Shown here: positions 51,972 through 60,855 of the stretch, piece by piece
Position numbering within the stretch: position 1 is the stretch's first letter
Layout of the letters: each line of letters starts with the position of its first letter
From: Algicella marina
Lineage (GTDB): Bacteria; Pseudomonadota; Alphaproteobacteria; Rhodobacterales; Rhodobacteraceae
Assembly: GCF_009931615.1 (NCBI RefSeq)
Contig: NZ_CP046620.1
Coordinates: 759,501 to 823,500, forward strand
Reading direction: 5' to 3'
Length of the DNA: 64,000 nt
Program-made: the position numbers and the translations under genes
Notes under the pieces: generated by a model
Told to the model about the DNA's origin: nothing
Databases searched by the model: none
The model's input: the letters and a program-made list of their open reading frames with translations, nothing else

Positions 51972-53350
51972 ATTGGCTTCCAGACAAGAGCGAACTGAAG
52001 CGCCCGCGCTATCGGTCACTGATGGAAGCAATCGAGCACGCTATCGAGAATGGTCTCCTGCTGCCCGGTGATCGCTTGCCTACCCATCGTGAGCTTGCCT
52101 TTCAGCTGCAGCTAAGTGTTCAAACAGTCAGCCGCGCTTATACCCGTCTGATCGAAGCTGGCCATATCGTCGGGGAAGTGGGCCGCGGGAGTTTCGTGCG
52201 CAATCCAGCCGATGACCATGCACTGCCCTTTCCGGCGCAGCGTGCAAGCGATGAAATCGTGGACCTCGCACTGCTTAAACCAATAGTGGGCAACTTTCAC
52301 AGGGATGCCATGCAAAGGGCACTGCGTCAGATCGCTGGCGATTTACCCACTGATATCCTTTCGTCGTTTCGCGCTGCTACCATTGCCGGCCGTCACGTTG
52401 AGGCAGTCGACGAATGGCTGGAACTTTGCGGAGTTCCTCCCGACGACATGACAGTGATTGCGACAAATGGCAGTACGGCGGCAATGACCGTGGCTATGAT
52501 GAGTGTTGCACGCAGCGGCGATCTGATTGTTACCGAAAAAATGAGCCACCATACCGTGCCTGCACTCTGCCGGAGCCTCGGATTGCGCTTGCACGGGTTG
52601 GCCATTGACGAAGAGGGCATCCTGCCGTCCGCGCTGGATGCCGCCTGTCGCGCCGATTCTGTCAAAGCGCTGTATGTTGTGCCGGATTCCGGCCCGGTTT
52701 CCTGCACTATGGGCACTGACCGCAGGCAAGCCATTGTCGAATTGGCACGCCAATACGACATTGCGATTATCGAGAACGACGCCTGCGGCCCACTTCCGAC
52801 TGGCGGTATATCTCCGCTATCGGCTCTTGCGCCGGAGCGGTCTTACTATTTCACCAGTCTCACGAAATGCCTTTTGCCGGGGCTGCGCGTGGGTTTTCTC
52901 GCGGTGCCGCATAATGCAGCCTCAACCGTCCGAGAGCGGCATATGATCACCAACTGGATGGTGACCCCGCTGATGCACGAAATCGCCACCCGCTGGATCG
53001 AAGACGGCACCGCAAGAGCATTGCTTGACTGTCAGCGAGATGCGCTGCGTGAACGGGCCGCGATTGCAGAGAAATTTTTAGGTGGTTCAAATGCCCGCAT
53101 TGGCAATGCCGGCCTCCAGGTCTGGCTTCCGTGCCCCGACATCGGGTCAGAGGCGCGACTGGTTGAGCGATCACGTGAGGCGGGCATACTCGTGGCGCCA
53201 GGGTCAACTTTCTCGATCGGGCCATTGGCCTCGGAGCCGGGCGTGCGGGTTTCGCTGGGCATTTCGGACACGCAGGTGCTGAGGCAAGCGCTGCGGGTTC
53301 TGCGGTCTATCACAGGCGAGAACGCTCTCATGTATGGCCCACATCTCTAG
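51965..53350 (+). CDS. enuR: MocR/GabR-type regulator of ectoine catabolism
   Basis: A 461-residue MocR regulator: an N-terminal GntR-type winged helix (about residues 14-75, THRELAFQLQLSVQTVSRAYTRL) joined to an aminotransferase-like domain. The PLP lysine is Lys301 in SLTKCLLPGLRVGF. In ectoine-degrading bacteria EnuR represses the uptake and catabolic genes until a pathway intermediate such as acetyl-diaminobutyrate reacts with its PLP. The ATG at 51965 begins the conserved region; the longer frame runs into the divergent promoter. uehA follows by 118 bases. Confidence 0.9.
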   Translation: MTNWLPDKSELKRPRYRSLMEAIEHAIENGLLLPGDRLPTHRELAFQLQLSVQTVSRAYTRLIEAGHIVGEVGRGSFVRNPADDHALPFPAQRASDEIVDLALLKPIVGNFHRDAMQRALRQIAGDLPTDILSSFRAATIAGRHVEAVDEWLELCGVPPDDMTVIATNGSTAAMTVAMMSVARSGDLIVTEKMSHHTVPALCRSLGLRLHGLAIDEEGILPSALDAACRADSVKALYVVPDSGPVSCTMGTDRRQAIVELARQYDIAIIENDACGPLPTGGISPLSALAPERSYYFTSLTKCLLPGLRVGFLAVPHNAASTVRERHMITNWMVTPLMHEIATRWIEDGTARALLDCQRDALRERAAIAEKFLGGSNARIGNAGLQVWLPCPDIGSEARLVERSREAGILVAPGSTFSIGPLASEPGVRVSLGISDTQVLRQALRVLRSITGENALMYGPHL

Positions 53351-53356
53351 TATTGT

Positions 53357-53376
53357 AATGATTTAATGTAATCATT
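53357..53376. promoter_or_regulatory. Candidate EnuR operator before uehA
   Basis: AATGATT and AATCATT are perfect 7-base arms with a 6-base spacer, in an A+T-rich spacer just after the enuR stop. It partly overlaps a TTGACT hexamer (53375-53380) that could be the -35 element of the uehA promoter, so binding would block transcription. Assignment is by position. Confidence 0.5.
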
Positions 53377-53468
53377 GACTCTCAATTGTGGTGATTTCAT
53401 TTTTGTAGGCAAATACCTTGGCATTATGTGCGCGTGGTGCCTGCGAACTGTGATAGAGGGAGCAACCC

Positions 53469-54485
53469 ATGACCAATCGCTTGATAATCCTGTCGGCAAG
53501 CACGGCATTGATGGCAACAGCCAGCGCCGCATCAGCCGATACGTGGCGCTATGCACATGAGGAGGCCGCGACTGAGGTGCAGGGTGTTTTCGCGGAAAAG
53601 TTCAAGGAAGAAATCGAGGCAAACTCGGACCACACGGTGCAATTGTTTCCCTTCGGCACTCTGGGTGAAAGTGCCGATATTATGGAACAGGCCCAGTCCG
53701 GCATCCTGCAGTTTGTCAACCAGTCACCCGGATTTACAGGCGCCTTGATACCCGAGGCGCAGGTGTTCTTCGTGCCTTATCTGTTGCCACAGGATGAGGC
53801 GACGCTTCAGGAGTTCTTCCGCAATTCCAAAGCGATCAACGAAAAATTTCCAGGGCTTTACGCAGAACAGGGGCTGGAGCTGTTGACAATGTATCCTGAA
53901 GGCGAGGTTTGCATGACCACGCAGGAGGAGGTTAAAACGCCCGAGGATCTGGCCGGGGTAAAGTTCCGTGTCATGACCAATCCGTTGCTGGTCGAAAGCT
54001 ATGCCGCACTCGGCGCTACGCCGACACCATTGCCTTGGGGCGAGGTCTATGGGGCGCTGCAGACCGGCATCATCCAGGGTCAGGAAAACCCCGGCTTCTT
54101 CCTCGACTCGACCAAAATGTACGAGGTGACGGAGTATGTCACATGTATCGGCCACAACAATTTCACCACCGCGATGATGGCCAACAAGGATTTTTATGAC
54201 GGTCTGTCGGACGAGGAGAAGCAACTGATACAGAACGCTACCGACGCGGCGTTCGACCACATTCTCGACTATCAGGCGGGCCTTCAGGACAAGTCGCTTG
54301 AGAACATCAAATCCGCCAAGCCGGAAATGGTGATCAATATCCTGTCCGACGAAGAGCGCCAGCCGTTCATGGAGACTGCCGACGCGGTGGAAGCGGCATT
54401 CATCGAAATGACGGGGGACAGCGGCAAGGAGATTCTCGAACAGATGAAATCGGACCTCGAAGCGGCCGGCGCGGCGACGCAATGA
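53469..54485 (+). CDS. uehA: Ectoine/5-hydroxyectoine TRAP binding protein
   Basis: A 338-residue DctP-family periplasmic protein. The Sec signal peptide ends near SAASA (residue 23). The ligand region contains KFRVMTNPLLVESYAALGATPTP with the conserved Arg, and WGEVYGALQTGIIQGQENP. Its position between enuR and uehB-uehC-usp-eut genes identifies it as the ectoine-specific binding protein. A 13-bp hairpin follows its stop. Confidence 0.9.
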   Translation: MTNRLIILSASTALMATASAASADTWRYAHEEAATEVQGVFAEKFKEEIEANSDHTVQLFPFGTLGESADIMEQAQSGILQFVNQSPGFTGALIPEAQVFFVPYLLPQDEATLQEFFRNSKAINEKFPGLYAEQGLELLTMYPEGEVCMTTQEEVKTPEDLAGVKFRVMTNPLLVESYAALGATPTPLPWGEVYGALQTGIIQGQENPGFFLDSTKMYEVTEYVTCIGHNNFTTAMMANKDFYDGLSDEEKQLIQNATDAAFDHILDYQAGLQDKSLENIKSAKPEMVINILSDEERQPFMETADAVEAAFIEMTGDSGKEILEQMKSDLEAAGAATQ

Positions 54486-54493
54486 TATCCGAC

Positions 54494-54528
54494 CCGTATG
54501 CCGGACGCGGTAGCGGTTCGGCGTATGG
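54494..54528 (+). promoter_or_regulatory. Intercistronic hairpin uehA-uehB
   Basis: CCGTATGCCGGAC and GTTCGGCGTATGG form a 13-bp RNA stem including G-U pairs, with a 9-base loop, starting 9 bases after the uehA stop. There is no T tract. It likely protects uehA mRNA relative to the downstream permease genes. Confidence 0.65.
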
Positions 54529-54562
54529 CCCACTTTGTCGCATGTGATAGGCTGAATCCACG

Positions 54563-55180
54563 GTGTCCAACGAAGAACACTCCCCAACAGGCGTGGTGCC
54601 GGTCGAACCGGAGCATGATGTCCTGACTGATGACACCTCGTCCCTTCCGGGGATACTTGGTGTTATCGATCTGGGCATTGCAAAGCTTGAAGCGATCATG
54701 CTGGCAGTCGGTGTCCTGCTAATGGCGTTGAACACGGTAGCCAATGTGATTGGCCGTGTGTTTTGGGAAAGTCTCTACTTCTCAGAGGAACTCAACCGGA
54801 TCCTGATCATCCTGATCACCTTCGCAGGTATCAGCTATGCTGCCCGCCACGGGCGGCACATCCGCATGTCGGCGATCTACGATACCCTGCCACCCAAACC
54901 GCGCAAGGCGCTGACCATCTTAATTTCGCTGGTGACCGCGGTATTCATGTTGGGCTTGGCTTGGTACTCACTGCAATTCCTGCTGACGACGATGGGGCGT
55001 GGCCGGGTGTTGCCGGCACTGCAAATTCCGGTCTGGATCACACTCTGCTGGGTGCCGCTGGGTTTTCTGCTTACCGGTCTGCAATACGTGCTGACCGCGA
55101 TCAAGAACGTCATCGAACCTGACATCTACCTGTCGACCAATGTGCTTGAGGGCTATGACAACGACGAGCGGGAGGTCTGA
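54563..55180 (+). CDS. uehB: Ectoine TRAP transporter small permease
   Basis: A 205-residue DctQ-family membrane protein with four predicted helices and a hydrophilic N-terminal extension of about 40 residues. The family segment [19 protein letters not shown] is present. It begins with GTG at 54563, as no suitable ATG is in frame nearby. The large-permease gene starts 4 bases after its stop. Confidence 0.88.
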   Translation: MSNEEHSPTGVVPVEPEHDVLTDDTSSLPGILGVIDLGIAKLEAIMLAVGVLLMALNTVANVIGRVFWESLYFSEELNRILIILITFAGISYAARHGRHIRMSAIYDTLPPKPRKALTILISLVTAVFMLGLAWYSLQFLLTTMGRGRVLPALQIPVWITLCWVPLGFLLTGLQYVLTAIKNVIEPDIYLSTNVLEGYDNDEREV

Positions 55181-55183
55181 ACC

Positions 55184-56467
55184 ATGGCATGGGCCGTATT
55201 TGGCGTGATGATCGTGCTGCTGCTGATGGGATTTCCGATGATGATCCCGCTGTTGGCAGGTACGCTGACGGGCTTCCTGATGATTTTCGGCAATTTCGGT
55301 CAGCTTGAAACCGCAGTACAGCAGATAGTCGCGGGCATCCGCCCGGCCTCTCTGATCGCGGTACCAATGTTCATCTTTGCCGCCGACATCATGACACGCG
55401 GACAATCCGCCGGTCGCCTGATCGACATGGTGATGAGCTTTGTCGGCCACCTTAAAGGCGGCCTTGCGGTATCCACAGCGGCGGCCTGCACCATGTTCGG
55501 AGCGGTCTCTGGCTCGACACAGGCAACGGTGGTGGCAGTTGGCTCTCCGCTGCGCCCCAGGATGCTGAAGGCCGGCTACAAGGATAGTTTCGTCTTGGCT
55601 TTGATCGTGAACTCCAGCGACATCGCCTTCTTGATCCCGCCCTCCATCGGCATGATCATCTACGGAGTCGTTTCCAACACTTCGATCGCCGAACTCTTCA
55701 TAGCCGGCATCGGGCCCGGGCTGTTGATCCTGCTGTGTTTTTCAATCTTTTCGGTGATTTACGCCATTCGTAATGATGTGCCGACCGAACCTAGGGCGGC
55801 TTGGAGTGCCCGCATCAGGGCAGTTCAAAAGGCGCTCTGGCCGATGGGATTTCCGGCAATCATCATCGGCGGCATCTACGGCGGCATTTTTTCTCCGACA
55901 GAAGCGGCCGCGGCTTGTGTCCTTTACGCGCTGATCCTCGAAGTCATCGTGTTCCGTGAACTCGACTTGCGTGGTGTCTATGAAACCGCAAAGTCGACCG
56001 GGCTGATTACTGCCGTTGTCTTCATCCTCGTCGGCGCGGGGGCCGCGTTTTCCTGGATCATTTCCTTTGCCCAGATTCCGCAAACGGTGCTGGGTGCCGT
56101 CGGCATAGACGACATGGGTGCTATCGGAGTGCTCTTCGTGATCTCCGTTGCCTTTTTTGTTGGATGCATGTTTGTCGATCCCATCGTAGTGATCCTTGTG
56201 CTGGTGCCAATTTTTGCACCCGTGGTCGAAGCGGTTGGACTCGACCCGGTCCATGTCGGCATTATTATCACGCTGCAGGTTGCCATCGGCTCGGCGACGC
56301 CACCGTTCGGCTGCGATATCTTCACTGCCATTGCCGTGTTCAAGCGGCCCTATATCGAAGTGATCCGCGGAACGCCGCCGTTTATCGCTATCCTGTTGTC
56401 GGTTTCGATCGCCCTAATCTTTTTCCCACAAATTGCGCTGTTTTTGCGCGACCTGGCATTCAATTGA
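55184..56467 (+). CDS. uehC: Ectoine TRAP transporter large permease
   Basis: A 427-residue DctM-family sodium-coupled permease with about twelve helices. Family segments include TMFGAVSGSTQATVVAVGSP and FLIPPSIGMIIYGVVSNTS. GGGAGGTCTGAACC precedes the start. The usp gene begins 8 bases downstream. Confidence 0.9.
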   Translation: MAWAVFGVMIVLLLMGFPMMIPLLAGTLTGFLMIFGNFGQLETAVQQIVAGIRPASLIAVPMFIFAADIMTRGQSAGRLIDMVMSFVGHLKGGLAVSTAAACTMFGAVSGSTQATVVAVGSPLRPRMLKAGYKDSFVLALIVNSSDIAFLIPPSIGMIIYGVVSNTSIAELFIAGIGPGLLILLCFSIFSVIYAIRNDVPTEPRAAWSARIRAVQKALWPMGFPAIIIGGIYGGIFSPTEAAAACVLYALILEVIVFRELDLRGVYETAKSTGLITAVVFILVGAGAAFSWIISFAQIPQTVLGAVGIDDMGAIGVLFVISVAFFVGCMFVDPIVVILVLVPIFAPVVEAVGLDPVHVGIIITLQVAIGSATPPFGCDIFTAIAVFKRPYIEVIRGTPPFIAILLSVSIALIFFPQIALFLRDLAFN

Positions 56468-56474
56468 GAAGCTC

Positions 56475-56912
56475 ATGTTCAAGACGATTCTGACAGCCTG
56501 CGATGGCTCCACCCAATCGGAGAACGCCCTCAAGAAAGCCATCGAACTAGCGGATCTCAGTAACTCCGAACTTCTTATCCTGACGGTGTATAGGCACCAT
56601 TCAATGAGTGAGGCATCACTTTCGATGGTGCAGGGCCGAAGACACGCGACACCGGATGAGGCTTTGCAGGAATACGGTCGTGAGATTGTCGATGCAGCCC
56701 GCGACATGGCGAAAGGAGCCGGTCTGACCAAGGTGCGCGCCTTTGTGCAGTCCGGCCAGCCCTCTCGCACTATTGTCGAATTCGCCAAGAAGCATGACGC
56801 GGATTTGATCGTTCTCGGATCGCGCGGCACCGGTTCGATTGACGGATTCTTCTTAGGCAGCGTGTCGCACAAGGTCACGGGAATCGCAGCGATTCCCGTT
56901 CTTGTGGTCTGA
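56475..56912 (+). CDS. UspA-family protein of the ectoine locus
   Basis: A 145-residue universal stress protein. The N-terminus MFKTILTACDGS and the ATP-binding-type motif GSRGTGSIDGFFLGSVSHKV are characteristic of ATP-binding Usp proteins. A comparable protein, TeaD, accompanies the Halomonas ectoine TRAP transporter and modulates its activity. The ATG at 56475 is the family start; the longer frame overlaps uehC. Confidence 0.88.
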   Translation: MFKTILTACDGSTQSENALKKAIELADLSNSELLILTVYRHHSMSEASLSMVQGRRHATPDEALQEYGREIVDAARDMAKGAGLTKVRAFVQSGQPSRTIVEFAKKHDADLIVLGSRGTGSIDGFFLGSVSHKVTGIAAIPVLVV

Positions 56913-56919
56913 GGCCGCT

Positions 56920-57723
56920 GTGGTCGCCTCGCGCTGGGCGCTGCCCAAAACTATTCAACCTCGCTGCCACCCACCGGATGAGGATCTGCCAAGGCTTGGG
57001 GTTATCGCGCTCGCGACGGATCTGACGTTTGAACGGGATGCCGCGCGGTTGATAGGGTGGAACGAAGCAGTTGTTCATGTCGCACGCATTCAGTTTGATA
57101 ACCCAACTACGCCCGAGAACCTTAGCGCGATGGGTCCAAAGATCGCCTCGGCCGCCGCGCTGATTGTGCCAGGGGCCAAGTTGGCAGCTATTGCGTTTGC
57201 CTGTACGGCTGCCTCGGTAACGATCAGCAACCGCGTCGTTGCGGAGGCGATTGGCAACGTCCATCCCGGAGTGCCTGTGGTGACGCCTTCCGGGGCTGCG
57301 GTTGCTGCACTCAAGGCACTTGGTGCGGACCGCGCTGCGCTGCTAACGCCCTATCTGCCGGAGACAACCGCCCCGATGGTCGACTACTTTGAACGCAATG
57401 GCATCAATATCGAAAGGAGCGCCTGTTTTGGTCTTGCCGACGACCGCGACATGGCACGGCTGGAAAAGGACACTCTTATTGAGGCTGCTGTGTCGCTGGA
57501 TAGCGACAGCGTCGATGCGGTCTTTCTTTCGTGCACCGCAATGCCTTCGCTCGACGTGATCGACGCTATCGAGGCAAGGATCCGAAAACCGGTTGTTGGC
57601 TCGAACCAGGCGACACTGTGGGCGCTGCGCGGTCTTGCGGGACTGTCGCAACAAACATCAAGAACAGAGGGTGTTGGAAGGCTGTTCGGACTGCCTGCAC
57701 CGTCTGGCGATTTGTTCAAATGA
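56920..57723 (+). CDS. eutA: Ectoine utilisation protein EutA (Asp/Glu racemase/maleate isomerase family)
   Basis: A 267-residue protein of the Asp/Glu racemase superfamily, keeping both cysteines (Cys95 in FACTAAS, Cys205 in LSCTAMPS). EutA/DoeX is associated with stereo-inversion during hydroxyectoine breakdown. GTG 56920 is preferred (GAGG 5 bases upstream); TTG 56902 would overlap the usp gene. It overlaps eutB as ATGA. In contrast, the two racemase-like proteins at 9047-10438 have lost these residues. Confidence 0.83.
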   Translation: MVASRWALPKTIQPRCHPPDEDLPRLGVIALATDLTFERDAARLIGWNEAVVHVARIQFDNPTTPENLSAMGPKIASAAALIVPGAKLAAIAFACTAASVTISNRVVAEAIGNVHPGVPVVTPSGAAVAALKALGADRAALLTPYLPETTAPMVDYFERNGINIERSACFGLADDRDMARLEKDTLIEAAVSLDSDSVDAVFLSCTAMPSLDVIDAIEARIRKPVVGSNQATLWALRGLAGLSQQTSRTEGVGRLFGLPAPSGDLFK

Positions 57724-58697
57724 GGGCCAACTGCGTCAGCGTTGTTGAAATCAACGCCGCGCGCATTCGCATAGCTGACCATGTCCGGCGAACCTTCGTT
57801 GAACCGTCCGTATCGCTCTCAGAACGGGCTGGACAACCGGTACACCTGAAACTGGAGCACCAGCAGATCACCGGCAGCTTCAAGCTACGCGGAGCAATGA
57901 ACGCAATTTTATCACTCGACGACGCCGCGCTGGTGCGTGGCATTGTAGCGGTTTCGACCGGCAATCACGGTCGGGCATTGGCGTATGCTGCCCGCGCCGC
58001 AGGCTCGCGCGCCACGATCTGTATGTCTGAACTTGTGCCACAGGCCAAGATCGACGGAATCGCAGCCGAGGGCGCGGATATCCGCATCATCGGGAAATCT
58101 CAAGACGAAGCGCAAAGGGAGGTTGACCGCCTCGTCGCCGAGGGTGGCTTGACAATGATCCCACCATTTGACCATCGCGATGTGATCGCAGGGCAGGGCA
58201 CATTGGGGCTGGAGCTTCTCGAAGATGTGCCTGATCTCGCCACCGTATTGGTCCAGCTTTCTGGTGGCGGTCTGATCTCCGGAGTCGCGGCGGCAATCAA
58301 AGCCCGCAAACCTGAAGCCCGTATCGTCGGCGTTTCTATGGAACGCGGAGCTGCGATGTATGCTTCCCTGGTCGCGGGTAGGCCTGTCGAGGTCGAAGAA
58401 CTGCCAAGCCTCGCGGACTCGCTCGGTGGCGGCATCGGATTGGAGAACCGACTGACCTTTTCTATGACGATGGATCTCGTCGACGATGTTATCCTGCTGA
58501 GCGAGAACGAAATCGCCGAGGGCATTCGGCATTGTTATGCAAAAGAGCGCCAGATCGTGGAAGGTGCGGGGGCGGTTGGTGTCGCGGCGGTGCTGGCGGG
58601 CAAGGTCTCTGCGCAGGGGCCTCTGGCGCTGATATTGAGTGGCGGCAATATCGATCTTGCAGAGCACCAGCGTCTGGTTTGTGGAGGTATGACATGA
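57720..58697 (+). CDS. eutB: Ectoine utilisation PLP enzyme EutB (threonine dehydratase-like)
   Basis: A 325-residue fold-type II PLP enzyme with PLP lysine Lys55 (GSFKLRGA), the asparagine loop STGNHGRALAYA and phosphate loop SGGGLISGVAA. In hydroxyectoine degradation EutB is proposed to act with EutA and EutC in removing the hydroxyl group. It is coupled to both neighbours by ATGA overlaps. It lacks the ACT domain found in the stand-alone dehydratase at 48612. Confidence 0.87.
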   Translation: MRANCVSVVEINAARIRIADHVRRTFVEPSVSLSERAGQPVHLKLEHQQITGSFKLRGAMNAILSLDDAALVRGIVAVSTGNHGRALAYAARAAGSRATICMSELVPQAKIDGIAAEGADIRIIGKSQDEAQREVDRLVAEGGLTMIPPFDHRDVIAGQGTLGLELLEDVPDLATVLVQLSGGGLISGVAAAIKARKPEARIVGVSMERGAAMYASLVAGRPVEVEELPSLADSLGGGIGLENRLTFSMTMDLVDDVILLSENEIAEGIRHCYAKERQIVEGAGAVGVAAVLAGKVSAQGPLALILSGGNIDLAEHQRLVCGGMT

Positions 58698-59674
58698 GCG
58701 GCATTCATGTGATCGACGAGACCCGGTTGCGCAAAGCAGTGCCGTTGGACTTGGCGGCAGTGGATTGCATAGACGCCGCGTTTAGAGCCTTAACCGACGA
58801 AGGTGTGGTGATGCCGCCCGTGCTATCTATGCATCTGCCGCGAGCGAATGGTGAGGTGGATATCAAGACCGCCTACCTGCCAGGATTTTCCGGTTTTGCG
58901 GTCAAAGTCTCGCCCGGCTTCTTCGACAATCCGGCGCGCGGCCTGCCTTCGACTTCTGGTTTGATGATCCTGTTCTCCGCAGAGACTGGACAGGTTCAGG
59001 CAGTATTTCTGGACAATGGCTACCTGACAGACGTGCGAACTGCAGCGGCTGGGGCAGTTGCCGCGAGGGCGCTGTCTCGCAAGGACGCGAAGCACGTAGT
59101 AATCTTGGGTGCTGGCACGCAGGCGCGGATGCAATTGCAGGCTCTGACACTTGTCCGGCCCGTAGAACGTGCCGTGATATGGGCTCGCAACGCAGAAAAA
59201 GCTGCACAGGCGGCGCGAGATTGCGCTGAGAATCTGGGTATTGTGGTTGAATCGACAACCGATTGTGAAGGCACGATCACCGGTGCTGACATAATCGTCA
59301 CAACGACCCCGTCGGCCGATCCGCTTGTGATGGCTGACTGGCTTCGTCCGGGTCAGCATGTCACGGCAATGGGTTCCGATCAACCGGGCAAGTCCGAACT
59401 TGATCCTGCCTGCTTTAAGCGCGCTGATCTCTACGTGCCCGATCGTCTGTCGCAAACCCGCAAAATGGGTGAGTTGCGCGCCGCGATTGACGCAGGTTTC
59501 GTCGTTCAGGATCGCGACTTCGCCGAACTGGGTGACATACTTTGCGGTAGTGCCCCAGGTCGCGGCAGCCCGGATGATATCACGATTGCCGATCTTACCG
59601 GCACTGGCGCTCAGGACACCGCCATCGCAACCCATGCGCTTGCGGCAATTTCAACGAGGGGCAACGCCCGATGA
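58694..59674 (+). CDS. eutC: Ectoine utilisation protein EutC (ornithine cyclodeaminase-like)
   Basis: A 326-residue member of the ornithine cyclodeaminase/mu-crystallin family. The NAD-binding motif is VILGAGTQARMQLQAL (about residue 136), with DNGYLTDVRTAAAGAVAA and AMGSDQPGKSELD further family blocks. EutC is proposed to act in the hydroxyectoine branch with EutA and EutB. Starts and ends in ATGA overlaps. Confidence 0.88.
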   Translation: MSGIHVIDETRLRKAVPLDLAAVDCIDAAFRALTDEGVVMPPVLSMHLPRANGEVDIKTAYLPGFSGFAVKVSPGFFDNPARGLPSTSGLMILFSAETGQVQAVFLDNGYLTDVRTAAAGAVAARALSRKDAKHVVILGAGTQARMQLQALTLVRPVERAVIWARNAEKAAQAARDCAENLGIVVESTTDCEGTITGADIIVTTTPSADPLVMADWLRPGQHVTAMGSDQPGKSELDPACFKRADLYVPDRLSQTRKMGELRAAIDAGFVVQDRDFAELGDILCGSAPGRGSPDDITIADLTGTGAQDTAIATHALAAISTRGNAR

Positions 59675-60855
59675 CCACTTTTGAAAAGAACTTCACCACC
59701 GAAGAATACGAGCGCCGTCTTGCCAAGACCCGCGCGGCCATGTCCAAGAAAGGGCTGGACGCGATCTTTGTCAGCGACCCATCCAACATGTCCTGGCTGA
59801 CGGGCTATGACGGCTGGTCCTTCTATGTCTTTCAGGGCGTGATCCTGACCCTGGAAGGAGAGCCCGTCTGGTGGGGCCGGGCTATGGATGCCCTTGGTGC
59901 CCGGAGGACAGTCTTCATGGACGGTGAAGATGCAATTCGCGGCTATGACGATACATACGTGCAGAACCCTGACAAACACCCGATGGAAGACCTCGCAGGG
60001 CTGCTTGGCGAACTTGGCCTCGAGGACAAGCGCATCGGGGTGGAGATGGACAACTACTATTACTCCGCCACGGCACACGAATGTCTGAAAAAAAAGCTGT
60101 CCAAGGCGACACTGAAAGACGTGACCGGGCTGGTGAACTGGCAGCGCGCGGTTAAATCCGAGCGAGAAATCGAATACATGCAGCGCGCTGCGCGTATCGT
60201 TGAAGCCATGCACGAGCAAATTCTGGAAGTCGCTGAACCAGGAATGCGCAAGAATGACCTGATCGCAGAGATCTACGCCACCGGCATTCGCGGCGCCTAC
60301 GGATACTGGGGGGATTATCCGGCAATTGTCCCGATGGCACCTTCCGGTCTCGACGCCACAGCGCCACATCTGACATGGGACGACCGACCGCTGGAAATTG
60401 GCGAGGCCACCTTCTTTGAAATTGCCGGGGCGCACAGGCGTTACCAGTGCCCGCAATCTCGCACGTTGTTCCTGGGCGAAGTGCCGCAGAAATACCGCGA
60501 TGCCGAGGCTGCCGTGCTGGACGCCATTGAGGCGGGGTTGGAAAAGGCCAAGCCGGGCAATCAGGCTCAGGACATCGCCAACGCCTTCAACGCGACGCTC
60601 AACAAGGCAGGGTTCGAGAAAGATAGCCGTTGCGGTTATGCCATCGGCATAAGTTATCCGCCTGACTGGGGCGAGCGCACCATTTCGTTCCGTCGTGGTG
60701 ATACCTCGGTGTTGGAGCCGGGCATGACGTTCCACTTCATGCCTGCCCTTTGGCTCGACGATGGCGGGCTCGAGATCACTGAACCGATACTGATTACTGA
60801 TGACGGCCACGAATGCCTTTGCTCCACGCCCCGTGAACTCTGGGTGAAAGGATGA
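59671..60855 (+). CDS. eutD: Ectoine hydrolase EutD (DoeA type, M24 family)
   Basis: A 394-residue M24-fold (creatinase/prolidase-like) enzyme that opens the ectoine ring to N-acetyl-diaminobutyrate isomers. The N-terminal domain starts YERRLAKTRAAMSKKGLDAIFV, and the pita-bread domain includes VNWQRAVKSEREIEYMQRAARI. As is usual for this subgroup the classical five metal ligands are not all evident. It overlaps eutC and eutE by four bases each. Confidence 0.9.
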   Translation: MTTFEKNFTTEEYERRLAKTRAAMSKKGLDAIFVSDPSNMSWLTGYDGWSFYVFQGVILTLEGEPVWWGRAMDALGARRTVFMDGEDAIRGYDDTYVQNPDKHPMEDLAGLLGELGLEDKRIGVEMDNYYYSATAHECLKKKLSKATLKDVTGLVNWQRAVKSEREIEYMQRAARIVEAMHEQILEVAEPGMRKNDLIAEIYATGIRGAYGYWGDYPAIVPMAPSGLDATAPHLTWDDRPLEIGEATFFEIAGAHRRYQCPQSRTLFLGEVPQKYRDAEAAVLDAIEAGLEKAKPGNQAQDIANAFNATLNKAGFEKDSRCGYAIGISYPPDWGERTISFRRGDTSVLEPGMTFHFMPALWLDDGGLEITEPILITDDGHECLCSTPRELWVKG

